This document shows, in pieces, positions 7,995 to 16,408 of a stretch of 56,314 nucleotides of DNA. Origin of the DNA: Bacteroidota bacterium (GTDB lineage Bacteria > Bacteroidota > Bacteroidia > Chitinophagales > Saprospiraceae); contig JAKOXM010000311.1 in the NCBI GenBank assembly GCA_029781095.1, forward strand, positions 1 through 56,314, in the 5' to 3' direction. Within the stretch, counting starts at the first letter, position 1, and every line of letters begins with the position of its first letter. Below the pieces are notes generated by a model. The model worked only from the letters and a program-made list of their open reading frames with translations. It made no database searches and had not been told where the DNA came from. Both the position numbers and the translations under genes were made by a program.

Positions 7995-8257
7995 TTCCCG
8001 CAGATTGCGCAGATCACGCAGAAAATATGCCTGAGACAATAAATCCAGTATCCTGAAAACCTGCAATAATCAACCTCGGGCGGCAATCGGCGAAATCCGC
8101 GAAATCTGCGGGAGATACACAAACCCGAAAGCCAGCAATAATCAACCTCGGACCGCAATCGGCGAAATCCGCGAAATCTGCGGGAAATATACAAACCCGA
8201 AAACCCGCAATAATCAACCTCGGACCGCAATCGGCGAAATCCGCGCATGTGCGGCAA
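7995..8257. repeat. 72-bp tandem repeat (about 2.7 copies) with CGCAGAT blocks in the clpX leader
   Basis: GCAATAATCAACCTCGG begins at 8063, 8135 and 8207, an exact 72-bp period. Each unit ends in GGCGAAATCCGCG(AAATCTGCGGG), and a related block CCCGCAGATTGCGCAGAT precedes the array. Because 72 is divisible by three, the minus strand gives a spurious repetitive ORF. No protein gene is supported between clpP and clpX. Confidence 0.85.
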
Positions 8258-8309
8258 ACAATTAAAAATCATCCAAACCAACGCGGTTCAGTCATTCCGC
8301 GATATTGTT

Positions 8310-9602
8310 ATGATAAAACGTGGCAAACCCACCCAAAACCGCTGCTCCTTTTGCGGACGCGGCGAAGAAGAAGTGATGATTCTGGTGTCCGGCATGGACG
8401 GGCAGATATGTGAAGTCTGCGTTGAAAAAGCGCAGGAGATCATCGATCAGGAACTTCGAAAAGCAGGTGTCCCGTCCGAAAAAGGCGAACAGGGTTCGGG
8501 CAAAAGCAGCCGCTACAGCGGCCCCATACACCTCATTCCTCCGCGCGATATCAAAACATTTCTGGATCAATACGTTATCGGCCAAGACGACGCTAAAAAA
8601 GTGCTGGCCGTGGCAGTGTATAATCACTACAAGCGCCTCCAGCAATTTGGCAAAACATCCGGCTCGGACGACGTGGAGATCGAAAAATCCAACGTGCTGT
8701 TCGTCGGACAAACGGGTACGGGCAAAACGCTGCTGGCCAAGACCATCGCCAAACTGCTCAACGTGCCGTTCACGATCGTCGACGCCACCGTATTCACGGA
8801 AGCAGGCTACGTCGGCGAAGACGTGGAGAGCATCCTCTCGCGTCTGCTGCAGGTCTGCGATTACGACGTGGAAGCGGCCGAACGCGGCATCGTGTACATT
8901 GACGAAATCGACAAGATCGCACGTAAACAGGACAACCCTTCCATCACCCGCGATGTATCGGGAGAAGGTGTGCAACAAGGCATGCTGAAAATGCTGGAAG
9001 GCGCCGAGGTGCTCGTTCCTCCCCAGGGCGGGCGCAAACACCCCGAGCAAAAACTGGTGAAAATCAACACCTTAAACATCCTGTTCATCTGTGGCGGCGC
9101 TTTTGACGGCATCGACAAGATCATCGCCCGCCGGGTAAATACCCAGGTGATCGGCTACGGCAAAAACCAGGAAGAGCGGATTGACAAGGACAATCTGCTC
9201 AATTATGTCGGCCATCAGGATGTAAAAAACTACGGCCTCATACCCGAACTCGTGGGGCGCATGCCCGTAGTTGTCCACCTTGACCCCCTCGATATTGAAA
9301 CCCTCCGCAGCATATTGACTCAGCCGCGCAATGCGTTGCTTCGCCAGTATGAAAAACTCTTTGCCCTCGAAGGCATTCAACTGAAAATGGAAGATTCCGC
9401 CATCGATTTTATCGCGGAAAAAGCCATGGAGTACAAGCTCGGCGCCCGCGGACTGCGTTCGCTTTGCGAGGCCATTCTGACCGATGCCATGTTTGAATTG
9501 CCCACTGCCGGCAAAAGCGCCGGGAAGCAGCTGGTCATCGACCGCGCATACGCGGAGGCGAAACTGGAAGGTTCCCGCCTCGGGCGTCTGAAAGCGGCGT
9601 AG
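8310..9602 (+). CDS. clpX: ATP-dependent Clp protease ATP-binding subunit
   Basis: 430 residues when started at the ATG at 8310 ([19 protein letters not shown]), which puts the N-terminal C4 zinc finger (CSFC...CEVC) in its usual place. The ORF track start 21 codons upstream runs into the 72-bp repeat and is unlikely. AAA+ features: Walker A GQTGTGKT at about 132, pore loop GYVGED at about 166, Walker [10 protein letters not shown] at about 194, sensor and arginine-finger region in [10 protein letters not shown]. ClpX recognises, unfolds and feeds substrates into ClpP. The C-terminal small domain ends normally. Confidence 0.95.
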   Translation: MIKRGKPTQNRCSFCGRGEEEVMILVSGMDGQICEVCVEKAQEIIDQELRKAGVPSEKGEQGSGKSSRYSGPIHLIPPRDIKTFLDQYVIGQDDAKKVLAVAVYNHYKRLQQFGKTSGSDDVEIEKSNVLFVGQTGTGKTLLAKTIAKLLNVPFTIVDATVFTEAGYVGEDVESILSRLLQVCDYDVEAAERGIVYIDEIDKIARKQDNPSITRDVSGEGVQQGMLKMLEGAEVLVPPQGGRKHPEQKLVKINTLNILFICGGAFDGIDKIIARRVNTQVIGYGKNQEERIDKDNLLNYVGHQDVKNYGLIPELVGRMPVVVHLDPLDIETLRSILTQPRNALLRQYEKLFALEGIQLKMEDSAIDFIAEKAMEYKLGARGLRSLCEAILTDAMFELPTAGKSAGKQLVIDRAYAEAKLEGSRLGRLKAA

Positions 9603-9630
9603 TGTTGTGTCGGGTCCAACGGAATAAATG

Positions 9631-9792
9631 TAAGTACCCGGACATATCTGATTTATAAAATAAACGCAGGGATTTTGAGACAAGACAAGGCATTTTTTGA
9701 GGGCATAGCAGCGCTACGGCTGAAAAAAATAACGAAGTATTGGCGCAAAAAACCAAAGCGGATTTTATCAATCAGATATGTCCGGGTACTTA
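9631..9792. mobile_element. 162-bp MITE-like palindromic element
   Basis: The ends are a perfect 23-bp inverted repeat, TAAGTACCCGGACATATCTG(ATT) at 9631-9653 and its complement at 9770-9792. Imperfect complementarity continues to the centre (ATAAAAT/ATTTTAT, then TTTTGAG.../...GCGCAAAA, then AGCGCT), so the whole unit is one long hairpin. It encodes nothing. It lies 28 bases after clpX and may act as its terminator. Its right tip overlaps a -7 promoter element for the next gene. Confidence 0.75.
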
Positions 9793-9798
9793 GTTTTG
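9791..9798 (+). promoter_or_regulatory. Candidate -7 element for the adenylate cyclase gene
   Basis: TAGTTTTG fits TAnnTTTG. Its first two bases are the last two bases of the palindromic element, so the element supplies part of this promoter. The expected leader to the ATG at 9821 is only about 15 nt. Confidence 0.45.
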
Positions 9799-9820
9799 CC
9801 GATCCCCGATTTACATCTGC

Positions 9821-11920
9821 ATGAAAAATCGGTCCACATTTTTTGTCCTTTTTACAACGGCATTTTTACTGCCTGCCATTTTACATGCCCAGGCTACCCT
9901 GGCCGATTCCCTTGCCCGTGCACTTTCCACAGCTGCTCAGGACACGCATCGCGTTATACTTTTAACCAATTATGCGTGGGAAATCAACGAGTTACACACT
10001 GACGAGGCCGCAGCCCGTCTGCAGGAAGCGATCGCGCTGGCGCAAAAACTGAATTTTCCCAGAGGCGAGGCAATCGCCTGGAACGGCATGGGCGTCGTGG
10101 AAGAGATAAGGGGGGATATGGTAAAAGCCGAGCAGTATTATAGAAAAGCGCTCCGGCTGCGTCGCGCCCTGGGTGATCCGAAAGACATCAGTTCCTCGCT
10201 AAACAACCTCGGCGTGCTGTTCGAAATGCAGGGGCGTTTCGATTCCTCACTGGCTTTTCAGCGTGAAAACCTTGCCATCCAGCGCGAACTGGGTGACACC
10301 GTCCGCATTGCGCGCGCACTGTTTAACATAGCCGGCGCTTACCAGGAGATGGGCCTGTATCCGGAGGCGCAAAGAGATTTGCTGGAGGCCCGCCTGATAC
10401 TGGAATCCCAAAAAGATCAGGATGGCATTGCCAAGGTCTACACCATGCTGGGCCATATTCAATACGAGCTCGACCGCTACCCGCAGGCGCTGGTCTGGTA
10501 TAATCGCGCACTCCAGATGCGCGAAAAACTGGATGATCCTGCGCGTCTTGCCGAGGCCCTCGGCGATTATGCCAACGCCCTGGATGAACTGGATTCGTCC
10601 AGGGTTGCCATTAGATACTACATGCGGGCGCTCGAAATCTGGAAACGCCTCGACGACCTGCCCGGCCAGGGCAATGTGTACACAAACCTCGCGGATGCAC
10701 AGAAGCACCTTGGAAATTATGCCATTGCCCTTGAATACCTCCGGCGGGCAGAGGAAATATTCCGCCCGCTCGGCGACATTCAGATGCTGATGGAGGTGTA
10801 CAATACCACGGGCGACACCTATGGCCGGGCCGGCAAATTTGACAAAGCCCTCGACTATACACGAAAGTATTATACCATCGCCCTGGAAAGCGGCGATGAA
10901 AAATATATTCAAAGTGCCTATAAAGACTTCGCCGAAGTGTACGCCGGCATGGGTGATTACGCCACGGCGTACGACTGGCGGGTGAAATACGACAATTACC
11001 GTTTTTCCAAGATCAACGAAAAGATCAGTTCGGAATACGCCCGTAAGGAAGGATTGTTCGAAGACCAGAAGAAACAGGAACAAATAGAAAACCAGAAACG
11101 GGAACTTCGTGTACGCGGAGCCGAACTGGCATCGGCACGCACGCGCCAGTTCGCCCTGCTCGGAGGAGCGGCGGCGCTCCTGCTGCTGGCAGCGCTGCTG
11201 TTCAACCGAAACCGCATTCGCGCTCGCGCCAACCGGGAACTGGCAGCCAAAAATGAAGCCATTCAGCAGGAACGCGAGCGGGCGGACGGGCTGCTCAAAA
11301 ACATCCTGCCGGAAAAAACGGCTGAGGAACTCAAGGCGCACAACTTTGTACAACCGGTTCGTTATGATTCCGTTACGGTGATGTTTACCGATTTTAAAGG
11401 GTTTACGAAAATTGCGGAACAAGTATCGCCGGAAACCCTGATCGCCGAACTCGACAAATGTTTCCGGCTTTTCGACACCATCGTTGAAAAATACGGCCTG
11501 GAAAAAATAAAAACCATCGGCGACGCCTATATGTGCGCCGGCGGGCTACCCACACCAAACAAAACCCACCCCGTTGACACCGTCAAGGCGGCACTCGAAA
11601 TGCAAAACGAATTGCGGGCATTGATGCAGCAACAATCTGCCGAAGGCAAACCTGTGTTTGAAATGCGGATCGGCATCCATACGGGCCCGGTGGTGGCGGG
11701 CGTCGTAGGTAGTCACAAATTCGCCTACGACATCTGGGGCGATACGGTGAATACCGCCGCCCGGCTGGAGCAGGGGGGCGAAACCGGCAGGGTCAATATT
11801 TCAGAAACGACTTACCAGGAGGTGCGTCATGTGTTTCACTGCACGTTCCGGGGCAACCTCTCCGCCAAAAACAAAGGGGAAATTGCGATGTATTTTGTGG
11901 ACAGCGGTAATCCGCAGTAG
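9821..11920 (+). CDS. TPR-repeat membrane class III adenylate cyclase
   Basis: 699 residues. Signal peptide 1-23 (ending ILHAQA). About seven or more tetratricopeptide repeats span roughly 50-400, including GNVYTNLADAQKHLGNY and similar units. One transmembrane helix lies at about 443-461 (FALLGGAAALLLLAALLF), then a short coiled coil and a cyclase domain at about 512-695. The metal-binding Asp residues sit in MFTDFKGFT and IGDAYMC. The purine-specifying Lys of EKIKTIG and Asp of YDIWGDTVN indicate ATP rather than GTP, so the product should be cAMP. Topology puts the TPR sensor in the periplasm and catalysis in the cytoplasm. Confidence 0.9.
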   Translation: MKNRSTFFVLFTTAFLLPAILHAQATLADSLARALSTAAQDTHRVILLTNYAWEINELHTDEAAARLQEAIALAQKLNFPRGEAIAWNGMGVVEEIRGDMVKAEQYYRKALRLRRALGDPKDISSSLNNLGVLFEMQGRFDSSLAFQRENLAIQRELGDTVRIARALFNIAGAYQEMGLYPEAQRDLLEARLILESQKDQDGIAKVYTMLGHIQYELDRYPQALVWYNRALQMREKLDDPARLAEALGDYANALDELDSSRVAIRYYMRALEIWKRLDDLPGQGNVYTNLADAQKHLGNYAIALEYLRRAEEIFRPLGDIQMLMEVYNTTGDTYGRAGKFDKALDYTRKYYTIALESGDEKYIQSAYKDFAEVYAGMGDYATAYDWRVKYDNYRFSKINEKISSEYARKEGLFEDQKKQEQIENQKRELRVRGAELASARTRQFALLGGAAALLLLAALLFNRNRIRARANRELAAKNEAIQQERERADGLLKNILPEKTAEELKAHNFVQPVRYDSVTVMFTDFKGFTKIAEQVSPETLIAELDKCFRLFDTIVEKYGLEKIKTIGDAYMCAGGLPTPNKTHPVDTVKAALEMQNELRALMQQQSAEGKPVFEMRIGIHTGPVVAGVVGSHKFAYDIWGDTVNTAARLEQGGETGRVNISETTYQEVRHVFHCTFRGNLSAKNKGEIAMYFVDSGNPQ

Positions 11921-11942
11921 CAAAGCCCTACCCTGAGCCTTT

Positions 11943-13292
11943 CTATGATTTCTTCAGTTCATCCAGCCTCCCGGAGGCCTTGAGGAGTTTGAGTACCGCG
12001 AGTTTGTAGGCAAAAACCTGTTGCCAGTAATTCGTTTCCGCTTCGGAAAGTGCTGTCTGGGAATTGAGCAGGTCCGTAAGCGACATGACCCCTTCCTTGT
12101 ATTGCAATACAAGTTTATCAGTGATCTCCCGTGCCAGCGAAACGTTGTCCGTTTGCGTCTGAAGGGCATCAAGGGCGTTATGTAATTGCTCGCGTGCCTG
12201 GATGAATTCGAGCATTTTGGCTTCATCGACCTGGCGCATGTCTTCTTCCAGTTTCTGCGCATCCAGTTTCAGCAGGCGTACTTTCCGGATCCGGCGAAAC
12301 CCGTCGAATATCGGAATATCAACCTTAAGGCCGAATGCCACAGCGCCATACCAGCGACCTTCGGGGTCAAAAATACGCGCGTCGTCGCGCTGGGTCTGAA
12401 ACAGCCCTGTAGCATACGCACTAAGGCTGGGAAGCCCCTGTGCCCAGAGGCTGCGAGTCTGAATACGGTTGAGCTCGATATTGTGAAGCAGCAACAGGTG
12501 CTCTGTGGTATTCTTGGGCTCGAGAACGAGCGATTGCCAGCGCAGGGAATCGGCAGCCGGGTTGGTCATTTCTTCCAAAGGCTCAAGCCGCTCGTCGTTG
12601 GGTACGCCGCACAGGTACTGAAGCGCCTGGCGGAGCGAGGCGATCGCGGTCAGCAGGTTCTGCCGCTGGGTCTGGAGGTTGGTGCGTGCCACGCGAATGC
12701 GTTTGACGTCGGTCGGAATGGCATAGCCATTTGCCAGTTGCAGTTCCGCTATTCGTTGCAATGCGTCCAGTTTTTCCAGATTGGCATCCATCGCCCGCAG
12801 AAGCTGTTCTGTTTGAAGGGTCTGGTAAAATACAGTAGACGTGCTGTACAACACGCTTTCCTCGGTCTGATTGATCAGCAGGTCTGAGATCGCCCGGCCT
12901 GCATTGATAGCCGGTATGCCTCGAAAAAGGGATTCATTGTATATCTGTTGCTCGACAGTTACCCCGCCCATCAGTTGCCAGGGCCGGCCGAACTGCGCCG
13001 GGATATAAGTGCCGTCGGCCTGACCGAACAACTCGCCGGGCAGCAGTTGTGTAGGCAGCACGGGCGAATATTCAAACCCAACTTTTGCACTGATCTGTGG
13101 ATATGCAGCGCTGCGGCTTTCGCGCAAGCGCAGTTCAAACCCCTGCCGGTCGAGGCGTGCTTTTTTTAACTGGGCGCTGTTGGTCATTGCCATATCAAGG
13201 CACTCAACCAGCGTAACACGGCGAGCAGGCGATTGGGCATCGGCCATTCCGATAAAAAGTGCCCATATAAGGATAGAAACCGAACTTTTCAT
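11943..13292 (-). CDS. TolC-family outer-membrane efflux protein
   Basis: 449 residues from the ATG at 13292, which gives a signal peptide MKSSVSILIWALFIGMADAQ; the ORF track start eight codons upstream lies before the promoter. The body shows the long alternating coiled-coil helices of outer-membrane efflux (OEP) proteins, with two internal halves that each begin with LxLxxAL-like stretches (VECLDMAMTNSAQLKKARLD; the second half around QTRSLWAQGLPSLSAYATG). It forms trimeric export ducts with an inner-membrane pump and adaptor, but neither is encoded nearby. It is convergent with the cyclase gene, 22 bases apart. Confidence 0.85.
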   Translation of the reverse strand: MKSSVSILIWALFIGMADAQSPARRVTLVECLDMAMTNSAQLKKARLDRQGFELRLRESRSAAYPQISAKVGFEYSPVLPTQLLPGELFGQADGTYIPAQFGRPWQLMGGVTVEQQIYNESLFRGIPAINAGRAISDLLINQTEESVLYSTSTVFYQTLQTEQLLRAMDANLEKLDALQRIAELQLANGYAIPTDVKRIRVARTNLQTQRQNLLTAIASLRQALQYLCGVPNDERLEPLEEMTNPAADSLRWQSLVLEPKNTTEHLLLLHNIELNRIQTRSLWAQGLPSLSAYATGLFQTQRDDARIFDPEGRWYGAVAFGLKVDIPIFDGFRRIRKVRLLKLDAQKLEEDMRQVDEAKMLEFIQAREQLHNALDALQTQTDNVSLAREITDKLVLQYKEGVMSLTDLLNSQTALSEAETNYWQQVFAYKLAVLKLLKASGRLDELKKS

Positions 13293-13297
13293 GAAGA

Positions 13298-13305
13298 CAA
13301 AGGTA
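13298..13305 (-). promoter_or_regulatory. -7 element 5 nt before the tolC-family ATG
   Basis: TACCTTTG on the minus strand is followed by five bases and then the ATG at 13292. Transcription normally starts about 5-7 nt after this element, so the mRNA would be leaderless or nearly so. Confidence 0.5.
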
Positions 13306-13377
13306 CGTCGCAGCATCTGGCTGTATATGACAAAACCACCTGAGTTTTGTCACTGCCATACAATTTGCCTTGCCAAA

Positions 13378-13785
13378 TCACTCCCAAACGCGGGATTTTC
13401 GGTAGGCGACGCCCCGAAAAAAAGCCACCGCAGAGCCATCCTGCCTGACAACCTTTATCGCGTAGTTTGAAACGGCATTCCCGAGGTTTTCTTCCGTTGC
13501 GGTTGCTGTCAGTATGTCATTTTCAAAAACCGGCGCCACGTGTTCGATACTGCAGTGGATCGAAACGGCATGCCGGCCATGCGAATTACAGGCAAATGCA
13601 AAGGCGCTGTCGGCAAGCGAAAAAGTAATGCCGCCGTGCGCCACGCCGAATCCGTTGAGCATTTCCGCCCTTACCCGCATGGTGAGCGCGCAGGTGCCTG
13701 CACCCACAGACACGAGCTCCATCCCCATCCATCGACTGTACGGGTCGTTATCGAACATGCGGTGAAAAACTTCGAGCGGCGTCAT
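13378..13785 (-). CDS. paaI: PaaI-type hot-dog fold acyl-CoA thioesterase
   Basis: 135 residues of a single hot-dog domain. It has the family's helix motif NGFGVAHGGITFSLADSAFAFACN (His-Gly-Gly then Asp) and the following strand HAVSIHCSIEHVAPV. PaaI hydrolyses ring-hydroxylated phenylacetyl-CoA and related thioesters, rescuing CoA from stalled phenylacetate degradation. It lies 44 bases downstream of a 3-hydroxyacyl-CoA dehydrogenase on the same strand and is very likely in one operon with it. No ring-oxygenase genes (paaABCDE) are present in this window. Confidence 0.85.
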   Translation of the reverse strand: MTPLEVFHRMFDNDPYSRWMGMELVSVGAGTCALTMRVRAEMLNGFGVAHGGITFSLADSAFAFACNSHGRHAVSIHCSIEHVAPVFENDILTATATEENLGNAVSNYAIKVVRQDGSAVAFFRGVAYRKSRVWE

Positions 13786-13829
13786 AGGTTGACTTTATCG
13801 GTTAAGCCCGGCGCTTATAAATTCGGCAA

Positions 13830-14987
13830 TCAGTAAAAAGAACGGCCTTCCCGCACCATTTTACGCAGCAGCGGACTGCAGCGATAACGGTCTTCGAGGT
13901 ATTCGACATAGAGCGAATCGAGCTTTTCCACTACTTTTTGTATGCCGATCTCATCTGCCCAGGCGAGCAGCCCTTTCGGATAATTGACGCCCTGCGTCAT
14001 GGCCAGATCGATATCATCCCGGTTGGCAATACGCAGATAAAGCGCTTCGGCCGCTTCATTGATCAGCATGGCAAGGATCCGGTTGGCAATTTCGCGCCCG
14101 AGGGCTTCATTGCGGGTAGGTTCCGGCAGACTGGCTCCTTCGCGGTAATCATAAAACCCGCGGCCCGATTTTCTGCCAAAATAGTGCGCATCAACGAGGC
14201 GTTTTTGGGTAAACGAGGGTTTGTACCGGGGATCGAAAAAGAAATTGGTAAACACAACCTCCGTCACCGCATAGTTGATGTCGTTTCCGATAAAATCCAT
14301 CAGCTCGAAAGGCCCCATTCGAAAGCCGCAGAGCTCGCGCATGGCCCAGTCGATCGTGACCTCGTCGGCGATGCCTTCTTCATAAATCCGGAGCGCTTCT
14401 CCGTAGTAGGGCCGCGCAACGCGGTTGACTATAAATCCAGGGGTGTCCCTGGCGATAACGGTCGTTTTGCCCCAGTTGTCGATCAGGTTTTTCCCGCGCT
14501 CCACGATTTCAGGGTGTGTCTGCAAACCGGGAATGATCTCCACCAGTCGCATCAGCGGCGCCGGGTTGAAAAAATGAACGCCGAGAATCCGTTCGGGGTG
14601 TTTCAATTGCGCTCCCATGGCCGAAATAGACAGCGAAGACGTATTGCTGGCAAGGATTGTCTGTTCGCCCACGATCGCTTCCATACTTTTAAAAGCGATC
14701 TGCTTTTGTTCGATCTCTTCCACGATCGCTTCAATAATGATCGAGCAGGCGCGAAATTCGCTCATGTGGTCCGTAAAACGAATTCTGCTAAAAAGCGAAT
14801 AGGCGTCGGCATCGGTGATCTTACCTTTTTCAACGCCGGTTTTCAGGGAGGCCTGTATGAATTTGCCCGCTTTTGAAAGTGCCATGGTGAGGTTGTCACA
14901 CACCACTACCTCATGCCCTGCTGCTGCGGCTACCTGGGCGATTCCACTGCCCATTGCACCCGCGCCGAGTATTCCTATTGTGTCCAT
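13830..14987 (-). CDS. paaH: 3-hydroxyacyl-CoA dehydrogenase (PaaH/Hbd type)
   Basis: 385 residues. The N-terminal Rossmann NAD-binding domain starts with IGILGAGAMGSGIAQVAA. The catalytic region has HFFNPAPLMRLVEIIPG with the active His, followed by NRVARPYYGEAL. Two copies of the C-terminal dimerisation segment appear to be present (about 185-280 and 300-385), making it longer than the roughly 280-residue Hbd form. It oxidises 3-hydroxyacyl-CoA to 3-ketoacyl-CoA in beta-oxidation or the lower phenylacetate pathway. The pairing with paaI favours the latter, but a general fatty-acid role is possible. Confidence 0.85.
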   Translation of the reverse strand: MDTIGILGAGAMGSGIAQVAAAAGHEVVVCDNLTMALSKAGKFIQASLKTGVEKGKITDADAYSLFSRIRFTDHMSEFRACSIIIEAIVEEIEQKQIAFKSMEAIVGEQTILASNTSSLSISAMGAQLKHPERILGVHFFNPAPLMRLVEIIPGLQTHPEIVERGKNLIDNWGKTTVIARDTPGFIVNRVARPYYGEALRIYEEGIADEVTIDWAMRELCGFRMGPFELMDFIGNDINYAVTEVVFTNFFFDPRYKPSFTQKRLVDAHYFGRKSGRGFYDYREGASLPEPTRNEALGREIANRILAMLINEAAEALYLRIANRDDIDLAMTQGVNYPKGLLAWADEIGIQKVVEKLDSLYVEYLEDRYRCSPLLRKMVREGRSFY

Positions 14988-15054
14988 AAATCAGGTTTGA
15001 AGTTTTTCAGGGTTTCAGTTTCAGGGTTTGAATTAATGCATCGCAATTAAGCGG

Positions 15055-15062
15055 CAAACTTA
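15055..15062 (-). promoter_or_regulatory. Candidate -7 element for paaH-paaI
   Basis: TAAGTTTG on the minus strand matches TAnnTTTG, giving a leader of about 60 nt to the paaH ATG. The -33 region is not convincing. Confidence 0.4.
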
Positions 15063-15152
15063 CATGAAAACATATTCGCTTAAAAACTTAAAACGAAAAT
15101 GAATCTCAATCCCTGTAACCTGTAACCCGAAACCCGGAAACCCGAAACCTTG

Positions 15153-15160
15153 TACATTTG
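15153..15160 (+). promoter_or_regulatory. -7 element 4 nt before the ruvC ATG
   Basis: TACATTTG followed by CCAA and the ATG at 15165. This implies a leaderless ruvC mRNA and supports the choice of 15165 over the ORF track start, which lies upstream of the element. Confidence 0.55.
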
Positions 15161-15164
15161 CCAA

Positions 15165-15728
15165 ATGGAAGAGCAAAAGACACGTATTTTGGGTATTGAT
15201 CCGGGCACAAACGTGCTGGGATTCGCTATAATCGACGCGGACAAAAAAGCAATAAAGGTTGTGGAAATAGGCGTTGTAACCTTTGGGCACATCGGATCGG
15301 AGCAGACCCTGAAACTCCGCTACATATTCGAACAGGTACAGGACCTGATCAAACTGCATGCACCTACCGAAATGGCCATTGAACAGCCGTTTTTCGGAAA
15401 AAACGCGCAGTCGATGCTCAAACTGGGCCGCGCACAGGGTGTTGCCATTGCAGCAGGCATGGTGAATAACCTCTCGACGACCGAATATATGCCCAAAAAG
15501 ATTAAAAAAGCAGTGACCGGCAATGGCAATGCCTCCAAGGAACAAGTTGCGGGCATGCTCGAAAACATCCTGAAAACAACTTTCAGCGAGCAATACTTTG
15601 ACGCAACCGATGCCCTCGCCGCTGCCGTCTGCCACTGGTACCAATTTAAAGGGCCGGGACTGAAGCCGGCAAAATCCTTTTCCGGCTGGAAAGCATTTTT
15701 GAAAGAAAATCCGGGAAGAGGGAAATGA
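15165..15728 (+). CDS. ruvC: Holliday junction resolvase RuvC
   Basis: 187 residues from the ATG at 15165; the upstream GTG/TTG-type start would place the promoter inside the gene. Catalytic acidic residues are visible: Asp in ILGIDPGTN (about 12), Glu in AIEQPFFG (about 72) and the Asp pair in FDATDALAAAVCH (about 146-149). RuvC cuts Holliday junctions symmetrically after branch migration by RuvAB. ruvA is encoded about 24 kb away in this window; ruvB is not seen. The C-terminus extends past the usual end with a Lys-rich tail. Confidence 0.93.
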   Translation: MEEQKTRILGIDPGTNVLGFAIIDADKKAIKVVEIGVVTFGHIGSEQTLKLRYIFEQVQDLIKLHAPTEMAIEQPFFGKNAQSMLKLGRAQGVAIAAGMVNNLSTTEYMPKKIKKAVTGNGNASKEQVAGMLENILKTTFSEQYFDATDALAAAVCHWYQFKGPGLKPAKSFSGWKAFLKENPGRGK

Positions 15729-15909
15729 GCATGTTACTCGTTCAAAATGAATGAACCGGTAAGGGCCGAAACCGCTCCCAAATGTGATTTTTTTGCTAAC
15801 AAACCTGAATTTTGGGATAATCACCCTCAACCCTGTAACTTTCGCCCGAAAATCAGTCAAAACAGCTTAACAACATTTCTTTCACCTTACTAAAACTTAC
15901 AAACCAACT

Positions 15910-16290
15910 ATGGCAGTAAAAGACAAATACGCAAGCGTATTGAGCCTTGGGGAACAACTAAACGTTCAAAACGGTCGCGTAGAAGAGCAAAACGGCATTC
16001 TGCGTGTATGGGGCACCGTACAATTCGGTCATGAAAAAGACCAGCTCTGGGATGCCATCAAGGCAGTGGGCGGTGTGAGCCCAACCGATATCGTAGCCGA
16101 CATTCAGGTTGCCAATCCGGATGTCTACGCCATGCATACCGTAACGAAAGGCGAGAGCCTGAGCAAAATCGCCAAGCATTACTATGACGATATGATGAAA
16201 TACAAGCAGATATTCGAAGCCAATCGCGATCAACTGAAAAATCCGGATCTCATCGAGGTAGGCCAGGTACTGCGTATCCCGAATCCGTAA
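15910..16290 (+). CDS. BON-like/LysM small protein (Kbp/YgaU-like)
   Basis: 126 residues with no signal peptide. The N-terminal half has the alternating pattern of a BON-like fold (EQNGILRVWGTVQFGHEKDQLWDAIKAVGG). The C-terminal half is one LysM domain (YAMHTVTKGESLSKIAKHYY ... IEVGQVLRIP). This is the layout of the E. coli potassium-binding protein Kbp (YgaU), which is cytoplasmic and about 149 residues long. A role in potassium sensing or envelope binding is possible, but only the architecture supports it. It is a single gene with a strong terminator after it. Confidence 0.8.
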   Translation: MAVKDKYASVLSLGEQLNVQNGRVEEQNGILRVWGTVQFGHEKDQLWDAIKAVGGVSPTDIVADIQVANPDVYAMHTVTKGESLSKIAKHYYDDMMKYKQIFEANRDQLKNPDLIEVGQVLRIPNP

Positions 16291-16319
16291 TCTGTATATT
16301 CTACAGACCCGATATATAG

Positions 16320-16357
16320 CGAGCGCTATCCCGTTTTCAGGATAGCGCTCGTTTTTT
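16320..16357 (+). terminator. Terminator after the LysM gene
   Basis: CGAGCGCTATCC (16320-16331) pairs perfectly with GGATAGCGCTCG (16340-16351), followed by TTTTTT. The 12-bp perfect stem makes it one of the clearest intrinsic terminators in the window. Confidence 0.85.
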
Positions 16358-16408
16358 AAAGCGAGTCCGGGAACCGGGAAAAAACTGCCGGCCGTCTCCG
16401 TCGCCTGT

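Noticed and set aside
7936-8257. CRISPR array suspected from regular repeats before clpX
   Set aside because: The 72-bp units are contiguous without unique spacers and there are no cas genes; this is a simple tandem repeat.
7757-8281. 174-aa minus-strand ORF with repeated FRGFRRL...VDYC units
   Set aside because: It is the 72-bp non-coding tandem repeat read in frame because 72 is a multiple of three; it also overlaps the end of clpP.
13378-14987. A complete phenylacetate degradation operon
   Set aside because: Only paaI and paaH homologues are present; ring oxygenase, ligase and hydrolase genes are missing from the window.
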